Counted from the first letter of the stretch, positions 46,598-55,917 are shown. The stretch is 64,000 nt of DNA from Pseudoxanthomonas sp. PXM03 (GCF_014852005.1 NZ_JACVAU010000001.1:1200001-1264000), one strand, 5' to 3'. Numbers and translations are program-made. Notes: a model not told the origin generated them from the letters alone.

Positions 46598-46825
46598 CTA
46601 GTGCGCGTCGGCGGAGGGAGTACAGGTCTGGAGGATGTCGGCGTAGGCGCGCGGGTCGACCAGTGCGCGGCAGGAGAACAGCAGGCCGGTCGCTTGCGCC
46701 ACCGCAGTGCGCGGCCGGAGCTCCCAGCGACCACCGGCATGCACGATCGAGACGCCTTCATCGCTCGTGGCCGCCAGTCCCAGCGCGACCCAAATGCGCT
46801 TGATCCGTCTGACGAGCCCGGCCAC
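46598..46825 (-). CDS. Small protein (75 aa), probable
   Basis: I do not recognise a family. The frame is VRRIKRIWVALGLAATSDEGVSIVHAGGRWELRPRTAVA..., with a possible beta-hairpin and a helix (DPRAYADIL) at the end. The start is uncertain: GTG 46825 is the first candidate past the DUF4177 stop, but it has no clear ribosome site. The sequence lies between two sure genes of the operon and has protein-like composition, so I keep it as a likely gene. Confidence 0.45.
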   Translation of the reverse strand: MAGLVRRIKRIWVALGLAATSDEGVSIVHAGGRWELRPRTAVAQATGLLFSCRALVDPRAYADILQTCTPSADAH

Positions 46826-46836
46826 AGCGTCGGCGC

Positions 46837-47016
46837 TCAGGCCGGCTTCCGGAAGAACAGGCGCACCGAGACTTCGTGTTCGATGAAGAGCGTGCTGACC
46901 AGCTCCCACCCTTGCGCGCTCATCTTGTCCAGCTCCTGCTGGATGCGGTCGGTGAGCTTGCCGGCGAACATCTTGTACGGAACCTCGACGACCTTGTGGC
47001 TCCAGCGGTGGTTCAT
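46837..47016 (-). CDS. DUF4177-like small protein (59 aa)
   Basis: 59 residues, [17 protein letters not shown]... with [22 protein letters not shown] and [11 protein letters not shown]. The GWELVS motif and the strand-helix-strand pattern fit DUF4177. It starts at ATG 47016, overlapping the RHH gene's stop by four bases (ATGA). Too small for most gene finders. Its function is unknown; other members often sit in small operons. Confidence 0.8.
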   Translation of the reverse strand: MNHRWSHKVVEVPYKMFAGKLTDRIQQELDKMSAQGWELVSTLFIEHEVSVRLFFRKPA

Positions 47017-47210
47017 GGCGAGTCCTTCCTGGTGTTGGCGGACGCATCGCCCTTCGGCAACCGTCCGGACTTGCGCAACGCATCGCGCAGCACGTATTCG
47101 ATCTGGGCATTGAGCGATCGCAGTTCGTCGTCCGCCCAGCGCTGCGCCGCGGCCAGGACCTCGGCATTGATGCGCAGCGGATAGGCCTTCTTGTCCTGCT
47201 TCTCGCTCAC
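47013..47210 (-). CDS. Ribbon-helix-helix (Arc-like) DNA-binding protein
   Basis: 65 residues. The RHH pattern is [42 protein letters not shown]: a short beta strand (PLRI) and two helices. Arc/CopG-like dimers bind operators with paired sites. It starts GTG 47210 with a four-base overlap with the upstream gene (GTGA). It may regulate its own operon through the paired GATATC sites at 48387-48407. Confidence 0.8.
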   Translation of the reverse strand: MSEKQDKKAYPLRINAEVLAAAQRWADDELRSLNAQIEYVLRDALRKSGRLPKGDASANTRKDSP

Positions 47211-47482
47211 GGGTTGTTCCTGTTGCGGCGCAGCTGCAGCAGCATCGACACGATCAGCGCATTCACCAGCACGACCATCGCGATCACGATGGCGTGTACC
47301 CGGCCGTTGTCATCGCCGGCCCAGTACACGCCTACGGCGCCGGCCTGGATCGCCAGTCCCACGAGCACCCAGTGCACGGCCATGCCGCGCGAGCGGGAAT
47401 CGGGTTCGCGGCTCATCCACGCGCCGATGAGCAGGGCGGGCAGGCCTGAGATGGCGAGGACCAGCGGGACGAGGGCGTGCAT
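47207..47482 (-). CDS. Small membrane protein (91 aa, three helices)
   Basis: 91 residues: helices at about 3-21, 34-52 and 62-82, with a basic tail (RRNRNNP). No family is recognised. It overlaps the RHH gene by four bases and follows SPFH by 15 bases. It may be a partner of the SPFH protein. Confidence 0.8.
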   Translation of the reverse strand: MHALVPLVLAISGLPALLIGAWMSREPDSRSRGMAVHWVLVGLAIQAGAVGVYWAGDDNGRVHAIVIAMVVLVNALIVSMLLQLRRNRNNP

Positions 47483-47497
47483 GCGCGTGCGCCCGCG

Positions 47498-48361
47498 TCA
47501 GTAGATGGAGCCGGTGTTGACGATGGGTTGGGTGCCGCGCTCGCCGCACAGCACGACCAGCAGGTTGCTGACCATCTGCGCCTTGCGCTCCTCGTCCAGC
47601 TTCACCACATCGTTCTTCTGCAGTTCGGCAAGGGCCATTTCGACCATGCCGACGGCGCCGGCCACGATGCGCGTACGGGCTGCGATCACCGCGTTGGCCT
47701 GCTGCCGCTGCAACATCGCCTGGGCGATCTCGGGTGCATAGGCCAGATGGCTGATGCGGGCTTCGATCACGTCCACGCCGGCCTTGCCCAGGCGCTCGGC
47801 GATCTGCTCCTGCAGGTGCTGCGAGATCTCCTGCGGGTGGCTGCGCAACGCGATCTGGCCATCCTCGTGCTGGTCATAGGGATAGCTGGAGGCCATCGCA
47901 CGCAGCGCGGATTCGGACTGGATGTGCACGAAGCTCTCGTAGTCGTCCACGTTGAACACGGCTTCGGCCGAATCCACCACCTGCCACACGATCACGGCTG
48001 CGATCTCGATCGGGCTGCCATCCAGCTCGTTGACCTTCAGGCGGCTGCTTTCGAAATTGCGGATGCGCAGGGAGATCTTCCTCTTGGTGAAGAAGACGTT
48101 GTTCCAGCGCAGGCCGTTGTCCTTCACCGTACCCACGTACTTGCCGAACAGGCTGAGCACGGCGGACTGGTTGGGCTCCAGCTTGTACAGGCCCGCCATG
48201 ACGAAGAGGGCGGTGGCCCCGAGCAGGGCACCCAGCAACAGGCCGGCGGGCTGCTTGTTGGCGGCGGACATGATGAAGATGGCGGCGGCCCCCAGGGCCA
48301 GCAGCAGGACCCCCAAAAGGACCGGAATTCCGGGCAGCGACGACTTGGCGTTCTCTCTCAT
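47498..48361 (-). CDS. SPFH-domain (stomatin/prohibitin-like) protein
   Basis: 287 residues. Two hydrophobic helices lie at about 13-30 and 41-58. The SPFH domain follows: [55 protein letters not shown], and [17 protein letters not shown]. It ends IVNTGSIY. These proteins form membrane scaffolds near proteases and peptidoglycan enzymes. It leads the six-gene operon. The ATG at 48361 has AAGGGG upstream. Candidate operators lie 26-46 bases before it. Confidence 0.93.
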   Translation of the reverse strand: MRENAKSSLPGIPVLLGVLLLALGAAAIFIMSAANKQPAGLLLGALLGATALFVMAGLYKLEPNQSAVLSLFGKYVGTVKDNGLRWNNVFFTKRKISLRIRNFESSRLKVNELDGSPIEIAAVIVWQVVDSAEAVFNVDDYESFVHIQSESALRAMASSYPYDQHEDGQIALRSHPQEISQHLQEQIAERLGKAGVDVIEARISHLAYAPEIAQAMLQRQQANAVIAARTRIVAGAVGMVEMALAELQKNDVVKLDEERKAQMVSNLLVVLCGERGTQPIVNTGSIY

Positions 48362-48386
48362 GGCACATCCCCTTGGTTGAGATTGA

Positions 48387-48407
48387 AAGATATCAATTTG
48401 ATATCAA
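48387..48407. promoter_or_regulatory. Paired GATATC sites upstream of the SPFH operon
   Basis: Two near-identical ten-base palindromes, 48387-48396 and 48398-48407, each hold GATATC. Their centres are 11 bases apart, one helical turn. The second (TTGATATCAA) is perfect. The site is 26-46 bases before the SPFH ATG and could be bound by the operon's own RHH protein. The purT promoter region is next to it. Confidence 0.55.
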
Positions 48408-48481
48408 ATGTCAACGAGCGGCCTCCGCCGTCCGTCGGCCCGCCCGGTAAACTGGCGCCCTCTTTCCACGGACCACCGCGC

Positions 48482-49666
48482 ATGACGACCCTCGGCACCC
48501 CGCTTACGCCCCACGCCACCCGCGTCCTGCTGCTGGGTTCCGGCGAGCTGGGCAAGGAAGTGGCCATCGAGCTGCAGCGACTGGGCGTGGAGGTGATCGC
48601 CGCCGACCGCTATGCCGATGCCCCGGCCATGCAGGTTGCACACCGCTCGCACGTGCTGGACATGCTGGATCCGGCGGCGATCCGCGAACTGATCGCGCGG
48701 GAAAAACCCCACTTGGTGGTGCCCGAGATCGAGGCTATCCACACCCAGACGCTGGTGGAGCTGGAAGCCGAGGGCGCTGCGCGCGTCATTCCCACCGCGC
48801 GCGCCGCGCGGCTGACGATGGATCGCGAAGGCATCCGTCGCCTGGCGGCGGAAACCCTCGGCCTGCCGACATCGCCCTATCGCTTCGTGGATACGTTCGA
48901 GGAGTATCGCGATGCGGTGAAGGCCATCGGCCTGCCGTGCGTGGTCAAGCCGGTCATGTCGTCGTCAGGCAAGGGCCAGAGCACGCTGCGCGGCGAGGCG
49001 GACATCGACACGGCCTGGGACTATGCCCAGACCGGCGGTCGCGCCGGTGCCGGTCGCTGCATCGTCGAGGGCTTCATCGACTTCGACTACGAGATCACTC
49101 TGCTGACGGTGCGCCACGCCGGCGGCACCGCGTTCTGCGATCCGATCGGCCACTGGCAGAAGGATGGCGATTACCGCGAGAGCTGGCAGCCGCAGCCGAT
49201 GACCGCGCGCGCGCTGGAGCGGTCGCAGCAGATCGCGCGGGCCGTGACAGACGACCTGGGCGGCTGGGGCCTGTTCGGCGTGGAGTTGTTCGTCAAGGGC
49301 GACGATGTGTGGTTCAGCGAAGTGTCGCCGCGTCCGCACGACACCGGGCTGGTCACGCTGGTGTCGCAGGAGTTGTCGGAGTTCGCGCTGCATGCACGCG
49401 CGATCCTGGGCCTGCCTATTCCGGTCATCCGCCAGAGCGGACCGTCCGCCTCATGCGCGATGTTGGCGCATGGCCACGGCGTGCCGCTGTTCGGCAACGT
49501 GGAAGGCGCGCTGGCCGCGCCTGATACCGCGCTGCGCCTGTTCGGCAAGCCGCGCGTGGAAGGGCATCGCCGCGTGGGCGTGACGCTGGCGCGTGCGGAC
49601 AGCATCGAGACTGCGCGGACGGCAGCGCGCGCGGCCGCCGAAACCATCACCATCGAACTGGAATGA
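48482..49666 (+). CDS. purT: Phosphoribosylglycinamide formyltransferase 2 (PurT)
   Basis: 394 residues. It formylates GAR with formate and ATP, a folate-free step of purine synthesis. The ATP-grasp domain shows [21 protein letters not shown] at the start, [29 protein letters not shown] (ATP-binding loop) and [17 protein letters not shown] 48482 matches the family start. A TAAACT box (48448-48453) is a possible -10. Confidence 0.97.
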   Translation: MTTLGTPLTPHATRVLLLGSGELGKEVAIELQRLGVEVIAADRYADAPAMQVAHRSHVLDMLDPAAIRELIAREKPHLVVPEIEAIHTQTLVELEAEGAARVIPTARAARLTMDREGIRRLAAETLGLPTSPYRFVDTFEEYRDAVKAIGLPCVVKPVMSSSGKGQSTLRGEADIDTAWDYAQTGGRAGAGRCIVEGFIDFDYEITLLTVRHAGGTAFCDPIGHWQKDGDYRESWQPQPMTARALERSQQIARAVTDDLGGWGLFGVELFVKGDDVWFSEVSPRPHDTGLVTLVSQELSEFALHARAILGLPIPVIRQSGPSASCAMLAHGHGVPLFGNVEGALAAPDTALRLFGKPRVEGHRRVGVTLARADSIETARTAARAAAETITIELE

Positions 49667-49676
49667 GGGGCGCGCC

Positions 49677-49976
49677 ATGAACGGAAATACCGGCTACGCC
49701 GTGTTCTTCTTCCCGCAGGCGCTGGAAGCGTTGGGTGAAGCGATCAAGCCCTATCTGGCCAACCAGCCCGAAGGCCCGCACATCTTCTGCAAGGAGATCG
49801 ATACCGGCGGCGCCTTCACCGAAATGACCCTGGTGGGCAAGGATGCCGAAGGCCATGACGTGCAGGTGGAGCTGATGGTGCCGGGCAGCATGATCCGGAT
49901 GATCGTGTCGGCGCAGAACGAGGCCGTCTTCGGCTTCGGCCCACGGATCGCGGCGCCGGCGGTGGGAGCGGCATAA
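49677..49976 (+). CDS. Conserved small protein (99 aa), function unknown
   Basis: 99 residues, mostly beta-rich: TGYAVFFFPQALEALGEAIKPYL, then FTEMTLVGKDAEGHDVQVELMVPGSMIRMIVSAQNE. No motif, signal peptide or helix pair gives a family. It lies ten bases after purT and is likely cotranscribed. It has GGGG before the ATG. A role in purine synthesis is not supported by the sequence. Confidence 0.75.
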   Translation: MNGNTGYAVFFFPQALEALGEAIKPYLANQPEGPHIFCKEIDTGGAFTEMTLVGKDAEGHDVQVELMVPGSMIRMIVSAQNEAVFGFGPRIAAPAVGAA

Positions 49977-49997
49977 GTCGCGCCGCGGCACTCCGTC

Positions 49998-51203
49998 CTA
50001 GAGGGCCAGGTCCACCCACACCAGATGATGATCGCTGCCATCGGCAATGGCGGCGTGCGGGTGGTCCTTCTTCGGCCAGAACACGCCGCTGCCCATCAAC
50101 GCGAAGCCGGTGGACGGCAGCACGTAGTCCAGGCGCAGCGCGCCGTTCCGGCGCCCGAAATCACCCGTGACATGCGCGGGTGCGCCACGGCGCTGCAAGC
50201 CCTTCGCCGCGTAGGCGAGTGCGACTTCTTCGCCGCCTTCGCTGCGGGGCGTGGCCATGCGCATCACGCGCGGGTGTTCGAGAAGCTCGATGATGGCTTC
50301 GTGGTGGCCGTCGCCATCGGCGGGATCGTTGTTGAGGTCGCCTGCGATGACGAAGCGCGCGTCGGCGGCCAGTCCCCCGCATCGCCCCTGGTCGTCGCAG
50401 AGCCACGGGACATCGCTCGCGCCCAGGTACTCGCGCCACAGCCGGATTTCGTCGGCATTGCGCAGCCCGTTGCGGTTCTCCGGGCCATCGAACACCGGCG
50501 GCGTCGGGTGCGAAACCAGGAAGTGCACCACGCCGTCCTGTGTGCGAACCGGCACGTCCCAGTGCGATTTCGACGACAGGCGCAACTGCTTCCAGACGGC
50601 ATCGGCGTAGAAAGGTTCGTGTGTCGTCGGGTCGACGGGGTTGCTGGCACCGGGCATCGCGCTCCACCGCAACAGCTGGAACGTGCGCACCTGCGCTTCA
50701 TCGATCGGGAAGCGCGACAGCACCAGCATGCCGTACTGGCCGGGGTGCAGCCCGTAGCCCCAGGCATCGTTGCCGCGCTCGCGTCCCGCGCTGCCGACAC
50801 TGCCATTGCGGTCCAGGTCCAGGCCACTGGGTACGCCGGTGTTGACCGGCGCGAGATACCGGTAGGCGTAGTGCAGCGGATCGCCGCCGCCGGGCTGGGC
50901 GACATCCAGATAGCGCCGCTGGAACAGGTCGGCGGCGCGATGCGCGTCGTCGTAGTCGAACTCGTTGAGCAGCACCAGGTCGGGGCGCACCTTCTGTAGC
51001 ACGGCGGCGATCTTGCGCGCATGCGCGTCGTCGCCTTCAAGCTGCCGGATGACGCCGCCCGCCTCGTCGGAAAAGAGCGATGTGTTGTAGGTCGCCACGC
51101 GCAACGCCGGCCCCGTTGTGCCGTGGCTGTCGCTGTGCGGGATGAAGCCGCTGCATGCGGCCAGGGCGAGGATCATCGGAAGCAGGACGGTGGGTTTTCG
51201 CAT
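49998..51203 (-). CDS. Endonuclease/exonuclease/phosphatase-family lipoprotein
   Basis: 401 residues. The signal peptide ends with the lipobox LALAAC (C18), so it is an envelope lipoprotein. The EEP fold shows LRVATYNTSLF, LLNEFDYDD, VVHFLVSHPTPP, FVIAGDLNNDPADGD (the catalytic NDP motif) and GSDHHLVWVDL at the end. The substrate may be nucleic acid, a phospholipid or an inositol phosphate. ATG 51203 gives the usual leader. Confidence 0.85.
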   Translation of the reverse strand: MRKPTVLLPMILALAACSGFIPHSDSHGTTGPALRVATYNTSLFSDEAGGVIRQLEGDDAHARKIAAVLQKVRPDLVLLNEFDYDDAHRAADLFQRRYLDVAQPGGGDPLHYAYRYLAPVNTGVPSGLDLDRNGSVGSAGRERGNDAWGYGLHPGQYGMLVLSRFPIDEAQVRTFQLLRWSAMPGASNPVDPTTHEPFYADAVWKQLRLSSKSHWDVPVRTQDGVVHFLVSHPTPPVFDGPENRNGLRNADEIRLWREYLGASDVPWLCDDQGRCGGLAADARFVIAGDLNNDPADGDGHHEAIIELLEHPRVMRMATPRSEGGEEVALAYAAKGLQRRGAPAHVTGDFGRRNGALRLDYVLPSTGFALMGSGVFWPKKDHPHAAIADGSDHHLVWVDLAL

Positions 51204-51252
51204 GCCGGCATGATGCCATGCAGGCATGACACCCGTGTGCACCCCAGTGCCG

Positions 51253-51975
51253 TCACTCCGTGCTGCGGTGCCAGCGGCGACCGTCGAAGTGCTCGAGTGG
51301 CCGGAAGCGGCGTTTGTAGTCCATCTTGCGATGGCCCTCTATCCAGTAACCCAGGTAAAGGTGCGTGTAGCCATCGCGCCGAGCCCATTCGATCTGCCGC
51401 AGGATCGCCAGCGTACCCAGGCTGCGCGCTTCCAGCGCAGGATCGTAGAAGGTGTAGACCGCCGACAGTGCGCCCGGGATGACATCGGTCACCGCCACCG
51501 CGAGCAGCTGGCCGTCCTCGCGCAACTCCACGAAACGGCCACGTGACCAGCTGCCCACCAGGAACTGGTCGAACTCCGTCGCCCCGTGGTCGTCCATGCC
51601 ACCCAGCGGATGGCGGGCGGCCAGATAACGCCGGTAGAGAGCCAGGTGTTCCTCGCCACGCAGCGCGGCGACGATCCGCGTTTCCACGCGCGTGTTGCGC
51701 GCGGCGCAGCGGCGCTGGCTGCGGTCCGGGGCGAAGTCGGCCACCGGGATCCGCACCGCCACGCAGGCACGGCATTGCCGGCAGTGCGGGCGGTAGACGA
51801 TATCGCCCGAGCGACGGAAGCCCCAGCCCAGCGCATCCGGATACAACTGCGGCAGGCGCGGGTCGCGCGGGTCCAGCACCAGGTCGCGCGCGACGCGGTC
51901 GGGCCAGTATCCGCAGGGATGCTCTCCGGTATGGAACAGGCGCAGGTCGTCGATAGGCTGGTTGTTCTCGCCCAC
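51253..51975 (-). CDS. bpt: Aspartate/glutamate leucyltransferase (Bpt)
   Basis: 240 residues. It adds leucine from Leu-tRNA to proteins with N-terminal Asp or Glu, marking them for the N-end rule pathway. The cysteines are C21 (PCGYWPDR) and C65, C68, C71 (HCRQCRAC), and the C-terminal half has [27 protein letters not shown] and [17 protein letters not shown]. The start is GTG 51975, with GGAGG six bases ahead and one base after the stop of the upstream PAP2 gene. The longer frame upstream is the neighbour's. Confidence 0.92.
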   Translation of the reverse strand: MGENNQPIDDLRLFHTGEHPCGYWPDRVARDLVLDPRDPRLPQLYPDALGWGFRRSGDIVYRPHCRQCRACVAVRIPVADFAPDRSQRRCAARNTRVETRIVAALRGEEHLALYRRYLAARHPLGGMDDHGATEFDQFLVGSWSRGRFVELREDGQLLAVAVTDVIPGALSAVYTFYDPALEARSLGTLAILRQIEWARRDGYTHLYLGYWIEGHRKMDYKRRFRPLEHFDGRRWHRSTE

Positions 51976-51976
51976 G

Positions 51977-52561
51977 TCATCCTCCCCAGCGCGCAGCCAG
52001 CGGCCAGAACGCAAGGCCCGCCACTGCGCCAACCACCGCGCCTGCAAGCAGGTCGCGACGCGTGTGGCGTTCCAGCGCGAGGCGCGACCACGCGATGGCG
52101 GTGGCGAACAGCAGGGCGATGACCATCCACAGTGTTCCCACCTTGTGCAGCAGGAGCGCGGCGAACACCGCGAATGCGAGGTGCAGGGAGAGCTTGCACC
52201 AGCGCGCCGTGAGCATGGCCGCCAGGATCATGAAGGCCGACAATGCCAGCCCGAGCGCAAGCAATGGTTGAGCCCCGCGCCATGCGACCAGCACGGCGCC
52301 AGCCGTCAGCGCGATCAGCAGGAAGCGATTCAAGGCGCTGCGCTCATGCCGCGCACTGGCGTCCACGTGCCCCCAGCGCCCACGACGGACCTGCCACCAG
52401 GAGAAGCCCATCACCAGCGCAGCGAATGCGCCGAAGCCCAGTGCCGACCACGCCGCTGTTCGGCGTTCCCCCTGCGCCAGCGCGATGGCGAGCACCGCCA
52501 TCGGCAACACCAGCATCGGGTGGCCGAAGATGGAGAGGGCGCGGGCGAGTGGGGCAGGCAT
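51977..52561 (-). CDS. PAP2-type membrane phosphatase, part-degenerate
   Basis: 194 residues, about six hydrophobic helices. Of the three PAP2 phosphatase motifs, the last is intact: [12 protein letters not shown] (SRx5Hx3D). The middle one is SLHLA where the family has SGH, and the first is not canonical ([10 protein letters not shown]). It may act on lipid phosphates such as undecaprenyl pyrophosphate, but the weak first two motifs make this doubtful. It is followed by bpt at one base, so they are coupled. Confidence 0.78.
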   Translation of the reverse strand: MPAPLARALSIFGHPMLVLPMAVLAIALAQGERRTAAWSALGFGAFAALVMGFSWWQVRRGRWGHVDASARHERSALNRFLLIALTAGAVLVAWRGAQPLLALGLALSAFMILAAMLTARWCKLSLHLAFAVFAALLLHKVGTLWMVIALLFATAIAWSRLALERHTRRDLLAGAVVGAVAGLAFWPLAARWGG

Positions 52562-52702
52562 GCGGTCAGCATACTGCGGCGCCGGTGTCGCGTGGACCGC
52601 GACCGTCCGCTGGCTGAACGCGGTCGTCGGCGCGTCAACGCGGGCGGCATCGGCGCGTTTTCGGTGTCAGTGGCGCAACCGGCGCCGCGTCTCCAGGAGA
52701 AC

Positions 52703-53428
52703 ATGATGAACCGCAAGACCCTGCTTTTCGTGGCCGTGCTGGCCGCCCTTGGCGCCGGCTCCGCGCTGGCCGCCACACAGGCCGGCGACGCGCAGAAGCC
52801 GGCGCGCGCGAGCCTGGACAAGAATGCCGATGGCGCCATCGACAAGGCCGAAGCGGCGGCGCATCCGCGCCTGGCCGAGCGTTTCGCCGAGCTGGACAAG
52901 AACGGCGATGGCAAGCTGACTGCCGACGAACGTCCGCAGCACAAGGGCATGCGCGGACATGGCCGCCATGGCGGATCGCGTCACGGCGATGGCTTCAGGA
53001 AGCTGGATACCGATGGCGACGGGAAGGTCAGCCGTGCCGAAGCCGCGGCGCAGCCACGTTTCGCCGAACGCTTCGACACGATGGATGCGAACAGGGATGG
53101 CGTGATCGACCGCGCCGATCGTGAAGCGCGCGGCAAGCAACGCCGCGACGAATGGTTCGCCAAGGCCGATGCCGACAAGGACGGCAAGCTGACCCGTGCG
53201 GAGATCGACCAGGCGGACGTGCAGCGTCGCACCGAGTTCCAGCAGCGCATGCAGGCCCGCATGGATGAGCGCTTCGCCGCTGCGGACAAGGACAGGGATG
53301 GGAGCCTGTCGCGCGATGAAGTGAAGGACAACAGCCGCCTGGCCGGCCGCTTCGATGCGCTGGACAGCAACAAGGATGGCGCCCTGTCCCGGGAAGAACT
53401 GGCCGCCGGCAAGCCTTCCCGACGCTGA
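52703..53428 (+). CDS. Exported EF-hand protein with seven calcium loops
   Basis: 241 residues. A signal peptide (1-23) precedes seven EF-hand loops of the form DxNxDG/DxDxDG at residues 39-50, 65-76, 102-113, 128-139, 156-167, 195-206 and 221-232. Each loop is complete by its glycine and last acidic residue. The linker at 80-98 is rich in His, Gly and Arg. The protein likely binds calcium in the periplasm. Its partner is unknown. AGGAG lies before the ATG at 52703. Confidence 0.9.
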   Translation: MMNRKTLLFVAVLAALGAGSALAATQAGDAQKPARASLDKNADGAIDKAEAAAHPRLAERFAELDKNGDGKLTADERPQHKGMRGHGRHGGSRHGDGFRKLDTDGDGKVSRAEAAAQPRFAERFDTMDANRDGVIDRADREARGKQRRDEWFAKADADKDGKLTRAEIDQADVQRRTEFQQRMQARMDERFAAADKDRDGSLSRDEVKDNSRLAGRFDALDSNKDGALSREELAAGKPSRR

Positions 53429-53437
53429 GCACCACGC

Positions 53438-53461
53438 ACGCACCCGGGTTTCAGGGTGCGT
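53438..53461. terminator. Hairpin between EF-hand and sigma-factor genes
   Basis: ACGCACCC (53438-53445) and GGGTGCGT (53454-53461) pair with an eight-base loop. The genes on either side converge here. There is no T-run, so its strength is uncertain. Confidence 0.45.
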
Positions 53462-53474
53462 ACGGACCGGGTCG

Positions 53475-54620
53475 TCAGAAAGAGAGGCGGCCTGACATGA
53501 TCAGCCCCGTGAACAGTCCGGTCAGCGCCAGGCCAACAGCCAGCACGAGACCCCACATCCGCCAGAAGCGCTGGCGATGCACCTGCCGGCGCATGCCTTC
53601 CGGGTCGCGTTGCAGGTCCCGGTCCTGGCGGCGCTTCAGGATGCGCGGCAGCCAATGCCCGCTGGCCCAGCAGATGCCGCCGATGTAGACCAGGGTTACC
53701 CCCAGGTGCGGTACCCACCCGCGCATCTGTGCCAGGGCGATGATGCCCGCGACGAAGCCCGCGATCAGCAGGGTGCAGAACACGCCGTAGCGAACCAGGT
53801 CGCGTCGTTCCTGCGCATCCAGAGGATCTTTCAGCGGCTTGCGGATGCCGAACCACACCGCACTGATGCCGATGAATGTTCCCAGCGCCGCGACGCCTGC
53901 CGATCCGCCCAGCAGCTTCAGTAATCCCTTGCCCGCAACCGCACCGCCACTGCCGAGTACAGCGGCCCCCGCGATGGGTGGTGCAGCAACCGCCAGCATG
54001 CCCAACACCCCGCTGGCGAACGCCGCCGACGGCGCCGACGTGTGCGCGAACTCGGCGAAGCGCGTCATCAGGTCTTCGCGCACGTACTGGCGCGCACGCG
54101 ACAGGCGCTTGCGCACGGCGGCGTCGGTGATGCCCAGCAACGTGGCGACCTGGTGCGAGCGCTGGCCTTCGCGGTAGTAGAGCAGCAGCACTTCGCGACT
54201 GTCTTCCGGCAAGGCCGCGATGACCTCGCGCGCGGCCTGTTCCTGTTCGGTCTGCAACAGCGTCTCGGCCGGCGTGGGCGCGGTGTCGGCGGCGAGCGTC
54301 AATGCCAGTTCCGCCGTACCGCCCGTCATCGGACGCCGTCGCTGCGCGCGCAGGTGGTCGCGCGCCAGGTTGCGGGTGATCTCGCGCAGCCAGGGCAGGA
54401 AGCTGTCCGGGTTCTTCAGCGTGGCCAACTGCCGCCATCCTTTCAGGAACGCTTCCTGCGCGATGTCCTCGCTGGCCTGCATATCGCGCGTGATCGCCAG
54501 CGCGATGCCGGTGATGGCGTTCTGGCACATCGCCACCACGCGGCCGTACGCCGCATGGTCGCCGCGCGCGGCCGCCGGCAATGCCTCACGCAGGGAAAGT
54601 TCGATCGCCAGGGCGTCCAT
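53475..54620 (-). CDS. ECF sigma factor with C-terminal membrane tail, copy 2
   Basis: 381 residues, twice the length of an ordinary ECF factor. Region 2 (about 20-90) shows QASEDIAQEAFLKGWRQLATLK and region 4 (about 135-185) REVLLLYYREGQRSHQVATLLGITDAAVRKRLSRAR. After APSAAF (near 200) come five to six hydrophobic helices to the end. So the sigma factor is tethered to the membrane by its own tail; no anti-sigma gene is near. It is paralogous to the next gene upstream, mostly in the first 200 residues. It lies 79 bases after that gene. Confidence 0.88.
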   Translation of the reverse strand: MDALAIELSLREALPAAARGDHAAYGRVVAMCQNAITGIALAITRDMQASEDIAQEAFLKGWRQLATLKNPDSFLPWLREITRNLARDHLRAQRRRPMTGGTAELALTLAADTAPTPAETLLQTEQEQAAREVIAALPEDSREVLLLYYREGQRSHQVATLLGITDAAVRKRLSRARQYVREDLMTRFAEFAHTSAPSAAFASGVLGMLAVAAPPIAGAAVLGSGGAVAGKGLLKLLGGSAGVAALGTFIGISAVWFGIRKPLKDPLDAQERRDLVRYGVFCTLLIAGFVAGIIALAQMRGWVPHLGVTLVYIGGICWASGHWLPRILKRRQDRDLQRDPEGMRRQVHRQRFWRMWGLVLAVGLALTGLFTGLIMSGRLSF

Positions 54621-54699
54621 GATGTCTTCGCTTCTTCGTGGTCATGCAGGCACGACGACCGGCGAAGCAGAGTGTGACCCGCCCGGGAAGGCCGGGGAA

Positions 54700-55917
54700 C
54701 TACAGGAGCAGGCGCCCGCTGTCGATCAGCGCAAACAGGATGGCGCCGATAGCGAGCACACTGGTCAATGCCACGGCCTTCCTGCCGATCACGTAGTCGT
54801 AGCCGCGCCGCCGTTGCGTGTTGGCCGGATGGGCGAGGATCGGATCCATGATCCGGGGCAGGGTGACCAGGTACTGGTAGTTGATCGCGCACAGGCCGGC
54901 CAGCGTTACCGCGAGAATGGCCTGCGACCCGGTGAAGAGCACGGTCGCCAGCATCAGGCAGAACAGCCATGCCGAGCCGGTCACGGTATTGAGGGCCATG
55001 AAGCGGCGCACCTGCTGGCGTTCCTGCGCGGTCTGGCAGAAGCGCGCCAGGTACCACCACGTGAAGGCATAGCCCGCGAGGCCCCCGGCGATGCCGCCGA
55101 TCATGCCGCCCAGCACGGCCGGGTGGTGGGTGATCTGTTCGAAGATCACGCCGAGCGACCCACCGGCCACGCCACCGGTGATACCGCCGGTGGTCAGCCC
55201 GCCCGTCCCCAGTTTGCCGAGGCCCAGGCCACTGCCCAGCACGCCGGTGCCGATCATCGTCGCCGCGCTCGCGGCCGGCATTGCCCCGACCAGTCCCCCA
55301 AGCACGATCATGGTGAAGGCGGCGCTGGGTGCGGTGGTGCGCGCGAAGTCGCTGAAGCGCTTCAACAGTTCTTCGCGAACGCAGGCGCGCGCCCGCGACA
55401 GCCGCTTGCGCACGGCGGCATCGCTGAGGCCCAGCAGCTCGGCTACCTGTTGCGAACTCTGGCCCTCGCGATAGAACAGCAGCAGGGTTTCGCGACTGTC
55501 CTCCGGCAGTGCGGAAATGATCTCGGTGGCAGCGATTTCCTCCTCCGTCTGCAACAGGCGCTCCGACGGCGAAGGGTCAGGATCGGCGGCCATGCCGATG
55601 GCGATCTCGGCCGCTTCGCCGGACAACGGGCGGCCGTGCTGCGCACGCAGCCAGTCGCGGGCCTGGTTGCGGGTGATCTGTCGCAGCCAGGGCAGGAAAC
55701 TGGCGGTGTTCTTGAGCTTGTCGAGCTGCTGCCAGGCCTTGAGGAAGGCCTCCTGCGCGATGTCTTCGCTGGCCTGCACGTCGCGGGTGATCGCCAGGGC
55801 AATCGCGGTGACGGTGTTCTGGCAGGCGTTGACGATGCGGCCGTAGGCTTCGTGGCTGCCGCGCGCGGCAGCGGGCAGTTCGGTCTGCAGCATCAGGTCG
55901 AGGGCAAGGGCAGTCAT
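54700..55917 (-). CDS. ECF sigma factor with C-terminal membrane tail, copy 1
   Basis: 405 residues. The sigma part has QASEDIAQEAFLKAWQQLDKL and TLLLFYREGQSSQQVAELLGLSDAAVRKRLSRARACVREELL, nearly identical to copy 2. The tail has a glycine-rich stretch (about 225-265) and at least five hydrophobic helices; it is less like the other copy. The tail may sense a membrane signal and hold the factor inactive until it is released, perhaps by proteolysis; that is inference. ATG 55917. Confidence 0.88.
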   Translation of the reverse strand: MTALALDLMLQTELPAAARGSHEAYGRIVNACQNTVTAIALAITRDVQASEDIAQEAFLKAWQQLDKLKNTASFLPWLRQITRNQARDWLRAQHGRPLSGEAAEIAIGMAADPDPSPSERLLQTEEEIAATEIISALPEDSRETLLLFYREGQSSQQVAELLGLSDAAVRKRLSRARACVREELLKRFSDFARTTAPSAAFTMIVLGGLVGAMPAASAATMIGTGVLGSGLGLGKLGTGGLTTGGITGGVAGGSLGVIFEQITHHPAVLGGMIGGIAGGLAGYAFTWWYLARFCQTAQERQQVRRFMALNTVTGSAWLFCLMLATVLFTGSQAILAVTLAGLCAINYQYLVTLPRIMDPILAHPANTQRRRGYDYVIGRKAVALTSVLAIGAILFALIDSGRLLL

